This document shows, one piece after another, positions 44,803 through 53,759 of a stretch of 64,000 nt of DNA. Source of the stretch: Methylocystis sp. ATCC 49242 (GTDB lineage Bacteria; Pseudomonadota; Alphaproteobacteria; Rhizobiales; Beijerinckiaceae); NCBI RefSeq assembly GCF_000188155.2, contig NZ_KE124774.1, forward strand, positions 3,044,356 through 3,108,355, written 5' to 3'. The position numbers and the translations under genes were made by a program. The notes under the pieces are model-generated. The model saw only the letters and a program-made list of their open reading frames with translations, had not been told where the DNA came from and made no database searches. Position 1 is the stretch's first letter. The number at the start of each line of letters is the position of its first letter.

Positions 44803-46623
44803 TCAGTTGACCGACATCTTTTCCACGGGCCTCAGGGCGAAAACAAGGAGAGATGTATGGCCAAGCTTCACGGGCTCCAGCCACGCAGGAGCTTCACCGC
44901 GCGCGAGCATGGCGGCGAGCCCGTCGGGCGCCGCCGTCGCCAGCGCTGACGGCGCTTTCGCGCGCGGACACCACACCACGAGTTGCGCGTCCGCAGCGCG
45001 CAGCAGCGCTTCCGCTTTATCGGGCGGCGCGAGGAAGGCGTCGGCCGAGATGCGATTGCCGTGATTGTCGCGATGATAGGGCGCGGCGAAAACGCTGTGC
45101 GGCGTATGCGCCAAGATATGAGCGCCGAGATCGAAGGAGGCGACGACGCGCGACGCCGGCAGCTCGGCCAGCGGCGCGAGAACGTCCGGCGCAAGACAGG
45201 CGCGCTCTGCGCCGGCGTCCGGATCTTCCGGCGACGGCAGCGCCAGCGCGAGGCCGATGGGGGAGACGAAGGCGGCCAGTGACGCGATGAGCGCCGCGCG
45301 CAACGCGGAGCTGACGTCGGCCGAGAGCCGGTTCGCCGCGGCGACGATGGCGGCGGCGAGCGGCGCCATGGCGAGCGGCGTCACCGAAGTGAAGACGCGC
45401 ATCTGCCACAGACCCGCCGCGAAGCCCGCCGCGACGCAGGCCGCGAGGAGCAGCCAGCGGCGGCGTGCCACGCCATGCGCGCGAAAGGCGAAGAAAAGCG
45501 CGGCGAAGAGACCGAGCCCGACGGGGACCGCCGTCGCGAAGACGGCGCCCGGCGCGGTCGCGTAAAGCGAGAGCAGCGGCTTCGCCTCCACGACATGCGA
45601 GAGCCAAAGATCGCGCAGCAAGGGATCGAGCCCGCCGAGCGGATCGCCGAGACAATGCGGCGCGATAAGATTGACGCTCGCAAGCGTCACGGCGCCGGCG
45701 AAGGCGGCCGCGATGAAGCGCGCGCGCGTCGCGAGCCGGGAAGCGAAAAGCGCGAGCGCCGTCAGCGCAATGACGCCGACGAGCGTCGCGGCGAGATGCA
45801 CGAAGGAAAAAGCGTCGCAGGCGGAAGTGAAATAGCCGGCGGGCGGCACGGTGGCGGCGTAGAGCAAGGGAAAAGCGCCGAGCGCGCCGGCGGAGAACCA
45901 CAGAAGCTGCGCGTGCGCCGCCTCGCCGTCGCTGACGAAAAGCAGCGGCAGCGCTGCGATCATCATGACGAAGAAGGGCAGATTCTCGAGGCTGATCGAG
46001 ATCGAAAGCGCCATCAGCGCGGCGGCGACGGCGAGACGCGCGGCGCGGCGCGGATCCAGTCCCTGCAGGAATAACCCCAGCGTCGCGGCGAGCGTCACGA
46101 TCTGCGGCGCATGATGGTCGATGCGTCCCGGCGCAAATTGCAGGAACATCGCGCCGGAAAGAAGCGCGAGCCAAACGGCCGTCAGGCGCGCGGCGGCGTT
46201 CGACAGGATCGAGGCGAGCCAGCCGATCAACGCGAGCAGGAGGCCGAGAAGCGCGAAGGGAAAGACGAGACGCGTCGCGCGCTCCGCATATTCCGGCGAA
46301 AGGAAATGCATGAAGAAGAGGTTCAATCCGGCGAGCGGAACATCGACGACGCGCGACCAATGCATCGGCAATCCGTATGGCGGATCGAGACGATGCGCGA
46401 AAAGATCGAACCATTTCTGGCCGGCGAGAAAGTCGCGCACCTGAACCGCGCGCATCGCGTCGTCGGAATCGAAAAAGGCGCCTGTGCGCCAGACGATTTC
46501 CGCGCGCGGGAAGGAGAGCGCGACCGCGACGAAAAGCGAGAAGACCAGCGTCGCAATGAACGCGCCGCGCTCGCTCAATGGCTTCGCATGCGCGAGGCCG
46601 CCCCGAGCCGCGAACGCGCTCAT
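44803..46623 (-). CDS. STT3-like GT-C membrane glycosyltransferase (putative)
   Basis: 606 residues, about 12 membrane helices and a soluble C-terminal domain of about 150 residues. The first periplasmic loop has FFDSDDAMRAVQVRDFLAGQKWFD with an acidic pair, and a later loop has GRIDHHAPQIV, recalling the catalytic-loop Asp and the xDHH motif of STT3/PglB/AglB oligosaccharyltransferases. This is the architecture of GT-C enzymes that use polyprenyl-linked donors on the outer face of the inner membrane. The ATG overlaps the gtrA stop codon. The acceptor is unknown. Confidence 0.75.
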   Translation of the reverse strand: MSAFAARGGLAHAKPLSERGAFIATLVFSLFVAVALSFPRAEIVWRTGAFFDSDDAMRAVQVRDFLAGQKWFDLFAHRLDPPYGLPMHWSRVVDVPLAGLNLFFMHFLSPEYAERATRLVFPFALLGLLLALIGWLASILSNAAARLTAVWLALLSGAMFLQFAPGRIDHHAPQIVTLAATLGLFLQGLDPRRAARLAVAAALMALSISISLENLPFFVMMIAALPLLFVSDGEAAHAQLLWFSAGALGAFPLLYAATVPPAGYFTSACDAFSFVHLAATLVGVIALTALALFASRLATRARFIAAAFAGAVTLASVNLIAPHCLGDPLGGLDPLLRDLWLSHVVEAKPLLSLYATAPGAVFATAVPVGLGLFAALFFAFRAHGVARRRWLLLAACVAAGFAAGLWQMRVFTSVTPLAMAPLAAAIVAAANRLSADVSSALRAALIASLAAFVSPIGLALALPSPEDPDAGAERACLAPDVLAPLAELPASRVVASFDLGAHILAHTPHSVFAAPYHRDNHGNRISADAFLAPPDKAEALLRAADAQLVVWCPRAKAPSALATAAPDGLAAMLARGEAPAWLEPVKLGHTSLLVFALRPVEKMSVN

Positions 46624-47060
46624 CGGACGGCCTTGTCCGGCGCCGAGAACAGCAGCGCGCGGCGCGCCGTGAAATTGAACAGGAAGACGAAGCCCGCCGT
46701 GGGAGCCTTGGCGAGCGCCACGGAGACGCAGGCGTAATCGACGAGAAGATGCATGAGCCCTTCCGTAATCGCGAGCCCGGCGAGGCCGGTGACAAGAAAG
46801 CCCGCGATTTCCGCTCTCGCGTCGAGGCGGCGCCGGTCGACGAAGACATAGCGCACGCTCAATGCATAGACGAGCGCGAGGCCGGCGAGAAAGCCGATCG
46901 CCGCCGCGACGAGATGATTGATCCCGAGCGCCTTGTATAAAAACATCAACGTGGCGAAATCGAGCGTCAGCGCCGCAGCGCTCGCGAAACCATATTTCAC
47001 CAGATCGACGACGAGTCGGCGCGCCGGCGCGCGCGTGAGCAGGGCGTCGGCGATGCTCAT
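46620..47060 (-). CDS. GtrA-like membrane protein
   Basis: 146 residues, four membrane helices: LVVDLVKYGFASAAALTLDFATLMFLYK at the N-terminus and GFVFLFNFTARRALLFS at the C-terminus. It is a divergent GtrA-type putative polyprenyl-sugar flippase; LV-KYG and FNF-RR replace the stricter signature of the gene at 30723. It is coupled on both sides by four-base overlaps to the flavoprotein and the GT-C gene. Confidence 0.82.
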   Translation of the reverse strand: MSIADALLTRAPARRLVVDLVKYGFASAAALTLDFATLMFLYKALGINHLVAAAIGFLAGLALVYALSVRYVFVDRRRLDARAEIAGFLVTGLAGLAITEGLMHLLVDYACVSVALAKAPTAGFVFLFNFTARRALLFSAPDKAVR

Positions 47061-48553
47061 GCAGCGGCGACCTTGCGCGGCGTGAGGCGTTCGCTCGACA
47101 GCGCCTCATGCGCGCCCTCGACGCCAGCCTCCGAATATTCCGCGTCCTCGTTCACCCGCCAGACGTCGAAGGTTTCCTCGCCGCGAATGATGTTGAGCGC
47201 GGTCAGCATGCCCGTCATCATCGCGTGGTCCTGGTTGTTGTATTTGTGCATGCCGTTGCGGCCGATCGGATGCAGCGTCGGAAAACGTGTCGCGATCTCG
47301 CGGCGGATCGTCTCGACATTCGCCGCATAGGCGTCGTCATAGACCGGATAGGCCTTGGGCTGGCGCACCACACAGGCGTCGTTCACGTCGTCCGGATTCA
47401 TCAGGCCGATCCTGCCGATCTCTTCCTTCGCGAGCGCGACGAGGTCTTCATCGGACGACGACCAGAGGCCGTCGCCCTCGAAGCAGAAATATTCGAGTCC
47501 GAGGCATGTCGAGACGCCGTCGGCGATCATCTCCGGCGACCAGCTGCGGAAATTCTGCACGCGGCCGACCTTCACGCTGGGATCGTGGATATAGACCCAA
47601 TTGTCCGGCAACTCCTTCTGCGGCCGGCCGATCAGCACGACGGTGAGGAAGTCGCGATATTTCAGGTCGCGCGCGTTGAAGAGGCTCAGGGGCTTCGGTT
47701 CAATGGCGTTCATGAGGTCGCGCATCGGCGCCGAGGACATCACATGGCGGGAGCGGAAGCTTTCCTTTTCGCCGTCTTCGCGCGTGGCCCGCACGGTCCA
47801 GAGCTTCGACGCTTCGTCGTAATGCAGCGCGTCGACGCTGCGGCCCATCAGCAGGCGCCCGCCCATTTTCTGCATGCTGAAGGCGGCGGCCTCCCACATC
47901 ATGCCCGGGCCGCGGCGCGGATAGCGGAAGGATTCGATCAGCGATTTCGCGCCGGCTTCCCCCTTGCGCAGGCCGAGCGAACGGCGCAGCCCGTCGATGA
48001 TCGCGGCGCCGAGCGACAGGCCCTTGATGCGCTGCGCCGCCCAGTCGGCGGAAATCTCGTCGCAGCCCATGCCCCACACTTTCTCGGTGTAGGTCTTGAA
48101 GAATATTCCGAAGAGCCGTTCGCCGAACTGGTTGCGAACCCATTGATGGAAGGTCCGCGGCTCCTTCACCGGAAAGGCCTTGGCGTAGGCGAAGGAGGCC
48201 ATGCACAGCGCGCTTTCGACAAGACCGAGATTCCTCAGCGCCTCGAAGGCCTTCAGCGGATAGGCGTAGAACTTGCCGCGGTAATAGATGCGCGACAGGC
48301 GCGGCCGCTCGAGAAAATCATCGGGCAGGATTTCGTTCCAGAGATCGACGATCTCCTTAGACTTGGAGAAGAAGCGATGGCCGCCGATGTCGAAGAGGAA
48401 CCCCTTGTAGCTCGCGGTGCGCGAAATGCCGCCGACGTAAACGGGGTCCTGCTCCAGCACCAGGACGTCCCGGCCATGCTTGGCCAGCGTGTAGCCTGCA
48501 GTCAGCCCGGCCGGGCCGGCGCCGATGATGATGGTTTCGATAATGTCGCCCAT
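47057..48553 (-). CDS. FAD-dependent oxidoreductase, UDP-galactopyranose-mutase-like
   Basis: 498 residues. FAD-binding motif IIIGAGPAGLTAGYTLAKHG lies at residues 8-27. Further stretches are SYKGFLFDIGGHRFFSK, KVWGMGCDEISADWAAQRIKGLSL and, at the end, GRNGMHKYNNQDHAMMTGMLTA. These features match the Glf-like NAD(P)-binding proteins found in polysaccharide clusters, longer than classic Glf (about 370-390). It may interconvert a nucleotide sugar ring form or act on a lipid-linked sugar. ATG 48553 is chosen; the longer frame has no support. First gene of the five-gene operon down to 42857. Confidence 0.85.
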   Translation of the reverse strand: MGDIIETIIIGAGPAGLTAGYTLAKHGRDVLVLEQDPVYVGGISRTASYKGFLFDIGGHRFFSKSKEIVDLWNEILPDDFLERPRLSRIYYRGKFYAYPLKAFEALRNLGLVESALCMASFAYAKAFPVKEPRTFHQWVRNQFGERLFGIFFKTYTEKVWGMGCDEISADWAAQRIKGLSLGAAIIDGLRRSLGLRKGEAGAKSLIESFRYPRRGPGMMWEAAAFSMQKMGGRLLMGRSVDALHYDEASKLWTVRATREDGEKESFRSRHVMSSAPMRDLMNAIEPKPLSLFNARDLKYRDFLTVVLIGRPQKELPDNWVYIHDPSVKVGRVQNFRSWSPEMIADGVSTCLGLEYFCFEGDGLWSSSDEDLVALAKEEIGRIGLMNPDDVNDACVVRQPKAYPVYDDAYAANVETIRREIATRFPTLHPIGRNGMHKYNNQDHAMMTGMLTALNIIRGEETFDVWRVNEDAEYSEAGVEGAHEALSSERLTPRKVAAA

Positions 48554-48717
48554 GTCGGCCCTGAAATCGGACCCGCGCAGCGGTTGCGCGGACCCTCGTC
48601 TCCAGCGGCCCCACAATGGCTCCGCTCTCGCTTCGGACTATGGCGAAGAGCGGTTAACAACGCGCTTACAGTCACGTTTACGTTTGGGCGACAGACCGGT
48701 TCACTGCGTCGCGGCTC

Positions 48718-49302
48718 TCAAAAGAAGCCCGGCGAGAAGGGATGCGCCTGCCAGCCGCGCACCGTGCCGTCGTGGTGATGGCGGCGCAGCGGGGCGTAGG
48801 CGAGCGCGCGATTCTGATGTGCGCGCCGCAGGCCCGCGTAGTGACGATGGCTCGACGATCTGGCGGCGTAGCGCGCGCCGCCTCCGGGAGGCGTTCCGGT
48901 GATCGAGATGCTGCCGCCTTCGTTCTGCACCATGTTATAAAGAGTCGCCGCATTGCCGGGCGCAAGACGCACGCAGCCATGCGAGGCGGGGCGGCCGAGC
49001 GAGCCCGTCGCATAGGAGCCGTGGATCGCATAGCCGCCGCGGAAAAAGATCGAATAGGGCATCGGCGACATGTGGTATTTGCGCGAATAATGCATGCGTT
49101 GCAGGCCCGTCGGCGCGAAATAGCCGCGCGGCGTGGAGTAGCCGGCGCGCGCCGTTGACACCGGCCATGTATAGCTGCCCGTCGAGGAGTCGACATGCAT
49201 GGTCTGGGTGGAAAGATCGACGTGAATGCGGACGGTCGCATAGGCGAGGCCTATCGACGCAAAAAAGGCCATGAGCGCCAAAATGACAAGTTTCAAACGC
49301 AT
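48718..49302 (-). CDS. L,D-transpeptidase (YkuD family)
   Basis: 194 residues. It has a signal peptide of about 23 residues, then YkuD domain with YAIHG (His94) and SHGCVRL (catalytic Cys110). It forms 3-3 peptidoglycan cross-links or attaches proteins to murein. The last 55 residues are His/Arg-rich (SSSHRHYAGLRRAHQNRALAYAPLRRHHHDGTV) and of unknown use. GGAG lies nine bases before ATG 49302. It is divergent from mepA across 150 bases. Confidence 0.92.
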   Translation of the reverse strand: MRLKLVILALMAFFASIGLAYATVRIHVDLSTQTMHVDSSTGSYTWPVSTARAGYSTPRGYFAPTGLQRMHYSRKYHMSPMPYSIFFRGGYAIHGSYATGSLGRPASHGCVRLAPGNAATLYNMVQNEGGSISITGTPPGGGARYAARSSSHRHYAGLRRAHQNRALAYAPLRRHHHDGTVRGWQAHPFSPGFF

Positions 49303-49452
49303 GATTTTACTCCAACACAACGGTCACTGCGAAGATTGTGGCTCAATCGTGATTACTCGGCAATGTAAATAGATCATTAAGGTTGACTGGCAAGGATCAG
49401 GAAAGAAGCCGCTTCAACGCTGTCGAAACGAAGTCCTGGAGATGGTTCCACT

Positions 49453-50355
49453 ATGCGGGCATTGACGATTACCGCGGCGCTCCTGATGATGACCGCGACT
49501 GCGGCTGCTCAGGACAAGGGCACGCTCGATCCCAGGCCATTGCCGCCGCTCGCGAATCCTTCCGATCCCGCGACGCCGGCCAAGGAGCTTTTCGGCCGCG
49601 CGCGCGCGGCTGCGCCGCTCGATCCCGATCCGATCGGCTTCTATTCGCGCGGCTGTCTCGCCGGCGCCGAGCAGTTACCCGTCAACGGTCCGAACTGGCA
49701 GGTGATGCGCCTCTCCCGCAATCGCAATTGGGGCCATCCGGCGCTCATTTCCTTCCTGCAGCATTTCGCGCCCAAGGCGTCGCGCGCCTCGGGATGGCCG
49801 GGTCTGCTCATTGGCGACATTTCGCAGCCGCGTGGCGGTCCGATGCTCACCGGCCACGCCTCGCACCAGATCGGGCTCGACGCCGACATCTGGCTGACGC
49901 CCATGCCGAATCGCGAGCTGACCCGCGCCGAGCGTGAGGAAATGTCAGCTACCGACGTCGTGCGCGAGGACCTTCTCGATGTGCGGCCGGATGTGTGGAG
50001 CGAAGGCCATCTCGCCGTGATTCGCGCCGCGGCGATGGAGCCGAAGGTGCAGCGCATATTCGTCAACGCCGCAATCAAGCGCGCGATGTGCCGCGAGGCG
50101 GCCGGCGAATCATGGATGCGCAAGGTGCGCCCCATGTGGGGGCACAATTACCATTTCCACATCCGCCTGTTCTGTCCGGACGGCTCGAGCTGCAAGGATC
50201 AGGACCCGACGCCTTCGGGCGACGGCTGCGATTCGTCGCTTGCCTGGTGGTTCACCGACGAGGCGCTCCATCCAAAGAAGTCGACCAAGAGCTGGCCGCC
50301 CATGACCATGGCGAAACTGCCGCCGGCCTGCCAGGAGGTCCTGAAGGCGGAATAG
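49453..50355 (+). CDS. mepA: Penicillin-insensitive murein endopeptidase MepA
   Basis: 300 residues. Signal peptide ends about residue 20 (TATAAAQ). The zinc site of LAS/M74 peptidases is present: GHASHQIGLDADIW at 134-147 and GHNYHFHIR at 230-238. It cleaves D,D (and L,D) cross-links of murein in the periplasm. Six Cys of the mature chain (GCLAG, MCRE, FCPDG, SCKD, GCDSS, ACQEV) could form the usual disulfides. Together with the divergent L,D-transpeptidase it forms a cell-wall pair. Confidence 0.94.
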   Translation: MRALTITAALLMMTATAAAQDKGTLDPRPLPPLANPSDPATPAKELFGRARAAAPLDPDPIGFYSRGCLAGAEQLPVNGPNWQVMRLSRNRNWGHPALISFLQHFAPKASRASGWPGLLIGDISQPRGGPMLTGHASHQIGLDADIWLTPMPNRELTRAEREEMSATDVVREDLLDVRPDVWSEGHLAVIRAAAMEPKVQRIFVNAAIKRAMCREAAGESWMRKVRPMWGHNYHFHIRLFCPDGSSCKDQDPTPSGDGCDSSLAWWFTDEALHPKKSTKSWPPMTMAKLPPACQEVLKAE

Positions 50356-50356
50356 G

Positions 50357-51013
50357 TCAGGCGGCGGATGCGCCTGTCCCGACCGGGCAGGAGACGCCCG
50401 TGCCGCCGAGCCCACAATAGCCGCCGGGGTTCTTGGCGAGATATTGCTGGTGATATTCCTCCGCGTAAAAGAAGGGCGGCGCCGGCCTGATTTCCGTTGT
50501 GATCGGGCCGAATCCCGCTTTCGTCAATACGCGTTGGTACATGTCCCGCGAGTTCTCGGCCGCCGCGAGCTGATCGGGCGTCGTCGCATAGATCGCCGAG
50601 CGATATTGCGTGCCGACGTCATTGCCCTGCCGCATCCCCTGCGTCGGGTCATGGCTCTCCCAGAAGAGGCGCAGAAGCGCGTCGATGGGAATTATGGCCG
50701 GGTAGTAGACAACCAGCGCCACTTCCGCATGGCCGGTGCGTCCCGTGCAGACGTCTTCATAATTGGCGTTTTTGGTCGTCCCGCCGGCGTAGCCGACGGC
50801 GGTCACATAAACGCCTTCGCCCGCCTGCCAGAATTTGCGCTCGGCGCCCCAGAAGCAGCCCATGCCGAAGAGAATCTGCTCCGTCCCGAGCGGAAAGGGC
50901 GGATCGAGCGGATTGCCGTTGACGAAATGGCGCGCGCCATGGGCGACGGGCGTCGGCCGGTCGGGAATCGGGCCGAGGCGTCCTGAGAGATTGAGTCGGT
51001 CGAAGATGGACAT
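50357..51013 (-). CDS. msrA: Peptide methionine sulfoxide reductase MsrA
   Basis: 218 residues. Active-site [13 protein letters not shown] has the catalytic Cys at residue 53, and the resolving Cys region is [16 protein letters not shown] at the C-terminus. EVALVVYYP and [10 protein letters not shown] fit the family. It repairs methionine-S-sulfoxide residues. The stop codon is two bases from the mepA stop codon (convergent). Confidence 0.95.
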   Translation of the reverse strand: MSIFDRLNLSGRLGPIPDRPTPVAHGARHFVNGNPLDPPFPLGTEQILFGMGCFWGAERKFWQAGEGVYVTAVGYAGGTTKNANYEDVCTGRTGHAEVALVVYYPAIIPIDALLRLFWESHDPTQGMRQGNDVGTQYRSAIYATTPDQLAAAENSRDMYQRVLTKAGFGPITTEIRPAPPFFYAEEYHQQYLAKNPGGYCGLGGTGVSCPVGTGASAA

Positions 51014-51034
51014 GCCGCCTAGATAAGGCGGTCT

Positions 51035-51364
51035 CTAGCGGCGCCAATAGCGCGGCGTCGTCTCCTGCTTGTGGCTGAGGACGATGAGAAGCGCGCCCAG
51101 TCCGCCGAAAGCGACGCTGATCGGAAGCAAAAGCAGCGTCGTGAAGACCGGGTCCCAGAGAAAGGCGGATTTTTCCGAAACCCCGTTCTGCAGCCCCTGA
51201 TAGAGCGCGGGAAAGAATTCGGAGGCCCCCTTGTTCAGGGTTGTCACCAGCAGCCGGCCGCCGGCGATCGATCGTGTGCCGTCGACGATGAGGGCGATGA
51301 AGCCCCCCGCGAGCAGCAACAGGCCGATGAATCGGGTCAGGAGTCGCAGCATGGGGCGAATCAT
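51035..51364 (-). CDS. Small two-helix membrane protein of unknown function
   Basis: 109 residues from ATG 51364 (M at 51352 also possible). First helix LLTRFIGLLLLAGGFIALIVDG, a central loop with VTTLNKGASEFFPALYQG, second helix FTTLLLLPISVAFGGLGALLIVL, basic end. It is 22 bases upstream of msrA on the same strand, so the two may be cotranscribed. I do not recognise the family beyond similarity in style to Hyphomicrobiales hypotheticals. Confidence 0.7.
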   Translation of the reverse strand: MIRPMLRLLTRFIGLLLLAGGFIALIVDGTRSIAGGRLLVTTLNKGASEFFPALYQGLQNGVSEKSAFLWDPVFTTLLLLPISVAFGGLGALLIVLSHKQETTPRYWRR

Positions 51365-51569
51365 AAGAGCGCCGGAGCCGCATGTCCACGCGCCGTTTGC
51401 GCGGACGCGCGCCCGCAAAAGCCCGTTACGCCGCGAGCTTGGCAGTTTCGGGAAGCATTAACCTTAATGGAGTTTGATTGCATTCGGGCCATGTGGCGCG
51501 CCGCCGGAATCGCGGACGGCGTCCGCCGGTCCGAGTGACCGGGGCGCGTCCGCCCTGCCGGGATCGAAT

Positions 51570-53063
51570 ATGCGCAATCGTGATCAGTCCTATCGCTTCG
51601 TCGAAACGTCCGGCGATTATGTGGTGGAGGTCTCGGGGGGCCATCGCAGCCGCCGCTTCGAGATTTCGCGCGCCGCTGTCGTCATGGCCGCCCTTGCGGT
51701 CGGCCTCGTCGCGACGGCGACGGTCGGCGCGGCCGGCTATCTGATATTTCGCGACGATCTGCTCGCCGGTCTGATCGACCGCCAGACGCAGATGCAATAC
51801 GCCTATGAGGACCGCATCGCCGCCATGCGGCTGCGTCTCGACCAGCTCGCGAGCCGCCAGTTCATCGATCAGGACGGAGTCGAGGGCAAGGTGCAGAGCC
51901 TCGTGCTGCGCCAGGCGCAGCTCGAAACGCGCGCCGCCGTCGTCGCCCAGCTTGTCGAGCGCACGATTTCGCGTGATGGCGGCGTGACGATGATCTCCCC
52001 CGCCGCAAGGGCGGAGACGCTGGCGCCGGCTGTAAATCGGGCCGCCCCGGTCGCCAGGGCCGCAGGCGCCGCCTTGCCGGCGACCGGCCCCGCCGCCGCG
52101 GCAAAGGCGCCGAAAAGCGCGCTCGACGAGAATGCGGTGGGCGGATCGGGCAAGCCGGAGCCGGAAGGGCTCGACCTGCGCCTCGGCCGCGAGCTCGAGG
52201 GCAAGCCGCTGCCGCTGGCCCCGCCCGAAGCCGCGCCGAACCGGGGCGAACTGACGCCGATCGACACCTCGCTCGCGCCCCGCGCCGTCGCGCCGACGAC
52301 CTCGCTCGCCCACGCCGCCGACCCGGACGCGCCCATGACGGCGCGGCTCGAGAGTCTCGCCATGTCGCTCGACCGGATCGAGCGCGATCAGGCGCGCCGC
52401 CTCTCCGGCATCGTACGTCCGGCGCTGGAGGCGGCGACGAGGCTGCGCCGGGCGTTCGACATCGCCGGTCTGCCGGTCGAGCGCTACGTCGCCAGGGCGA
52501 GGCGAAAGGATGCGCCCGGCGCGGTGGGCGGCCCCTTCGTCGCGGCCGATCCGAGGATGCCCGGCGGTCTCTTCGAGCGCGATCTCGCCGCCGCCCAGAG
52601 CGCCGTCGCGACGCTCGACGGCCTGCGCCGCGCGCTGCCGACGACGCCGCTGCGCAAGCCGCTCGCCGGCGAATTGCAAATGACCTCGACCTTCGGCTAT
52701 CGAACCGACCCTTTCTTCGGCCGTCCGGCGCTGCACAGCGGCGTCGACCTGCGCGATGAGTATGGAACGCCGGTGCGGGCCACGGCGGCCGGCGTGGTGA
52801 GCGTGGCGGGCCCCCAGGGCGGATATGGAAATATGGTCGAGATCGACCACGGCGGCGGATTGTCCACGCGCTACGCGCATCTCTCGGCGATTTCCGTTGC
52901 GCCCGGCCAGCAGGTCCCGCCCGGCGGTCTCGTGGGCCGCGTCGGCTCCACGGGCCGCTCGACCGGCCCGCATCTTCACTATGAGGTGCGCATGGATGGC
53001 GAGGCGGTCGATCCTTCGCGCTTCCTGAGAGCGGCCTCGGCGCTGGGCGGTGTCCTGCAGTAA
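51570..53063 (+). CDS. M23 family (LytM-type) metallopeptidase
   Basis: 497 residues. N-terminal inside region, one membrane helix (AAVVMAALAVGLVATATVGAAGYLIF), a coiled coil (residues 70-130), a Pro/Ala-rich linker, then the LytM domain. Zinc and catalytic residues are in HSGVDLRD (His389, Asp393) and PHLHYE (His468 and His470). It cleaves peptidoglycan peptides or, if inactive, activates amidases; all ligands are present, so it is probably active. ATG 51570 puts the basic stretch before the helix. Confidence 0.93.
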   Translation: MRNRDQSYRFVETSGDYVVEVSGGHRSRRFEISRAAVVMAALAVGLVATATVGAAGYLIFRDDLLAGLIDRQTQMQYAYEDRIAAMRLRLDQLASRQFIDQDGVEGKVQSLVLRQAQLETRAAVVAQLVERTISRDGGVTMISPAARAETLAPAVNRAAPVARAAGAALPATGPAAAAKAPKSALDENAVGGSGKPEPEGLDLRLGRELEGKPLPLAPPEAAPNRGELTPIDTSLAPRAVAPTTSLAHAADPDAPMTARLESLAMSLDRIERDQARRLSGIVRPALEAATRLRRAFDIAGLPVERYVARARRKDAPGAVGGPFVAADPRMPGGLFERDLAAAQSAVATLDGLRRALPTTPLRKPLAGELQMTSTFGYRTDPFFGRPALHSGVDLRDEYGTPVRATAAGVVSVAGPQGGYGNMVEIDHGGGLSTRYAHLSAISVAPGQQVPPGGLVGRVGSTGRSTGPHLHYEVRMDGEAVDPSRFLRAASALGGVLQ

Positions 53064-53107
53064 ATACAAGTATTGACATGGTGCGCGCCACGTGGGACCG
53101 TTCCCCA

Positions 53108-53353
53108 ATGGCGACGACCAAAATCTTCAAATCCGGCAATAGCCTCGCGGTTCGGCTGCCGCGCGAAATCGCCTTCGCGGAGGGCGCGGAGGTCATCGTC
53201 ACCCGTCAGGGCGAGAGCCTCGTCGTCAGCCCCGCGCGCCTAGACATGCCGGCGCTCGTGGCGCGGCTCGGCGCCGCTCCCGCGCCCGCCGCCGTCGAGC
53301 GGCCGGAGTTCAGGCCGCCCCGGCGCGACTGGGGCGGCGGGGCGCAGGAATAG
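53108..53353 (+). CDS. vapB: VapB-type antitoxin, AbrB/SpoVT fold
   Basis: 81 residues. Swapped-hairpin AbrB domain MATTKIFKSGNSLAVRLPREIAF at the N-terminus, typical of VapB/MazE antitoxins. The C-terminus is acidic/Pro-rich and would wrap the toxin (RPEFRPPRRDWGGG). ATG 53108 is preferred to the upstream one. A four-base gap separates it from vapC. The promoter lies in the 44 bases after the M23 gene or readthrough occurs. Confidence 0.9.
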   Translation: MATTKIFKSGNSLAVRLPREIAFAEGAEVIVTRQGESLVVSPARLDMPALVARLGAAPAPAAVERPEFRPPRRDWGGGAQE

Positions 53354-53357
53354 GCGG

Positions 53358-53753
53358 GTGGCGCGCTATCTGCTCGATGCGTCCGTCGCCATCGCCGCCG
53401 CCTCCGGCGCGCCCGCGACGCTCGACAGACTGTCGCGGCTTTCGATCGGCGAGGTCGCTATTTCGGCGGTCGCCTACGCCGAATTGCTCGCCGGCGCCGC
53501 CACCGCCGGCAAGGACGGCCGGCTCGCCGAGAACATCGCCCTCATCGCCGGCAATATCGACATATTGCCCTTCGACCGCGCGGCCGCGGAAATCTACGGA
53601 AGATTGCTGCGAGGGATCGAACCCAAACGCCGCCGCACGCTCGACCGCATGGTCGCGGCGCAGGCGCTCGCCCTCGGCCTTACGCTCGTGACGCGCGACG
53701 CCGGGCATTTCGACGACGTGCCGGACCTCCGGCTCGAGGTCTGGCCCGGCTGA
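53358..53753 (+). CDS. vapC: VapC-type PIN-domain ribonuclease toxin
   Basis: 131 residues, start GTG 53358. PIN-domain acidic residues: first Asp in YLLDASV, Glu in AYAELLAG, Asp in RTLDRMVAAQAL, and TLVTRDAGHFDDV near the end. VapC toxins cut RNA such as tRNA or rRNA loops. It is paired with the upstream AbrB-fold antitoxin. Confidence 0.92.
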   Translation: MARYLLDASVAIAAASGAPATLDRLSRLSIGEVAISAVAYAELLAGAATAGKDGRLAENIALIAGNIDILPFDRAAAEIYGRLLRGIEPKRRRTLDRMVAAQALALGLTLVTRDAGHFDDVPDLRLEVWPG

Positions 53754-53759
53754 GGCGGG

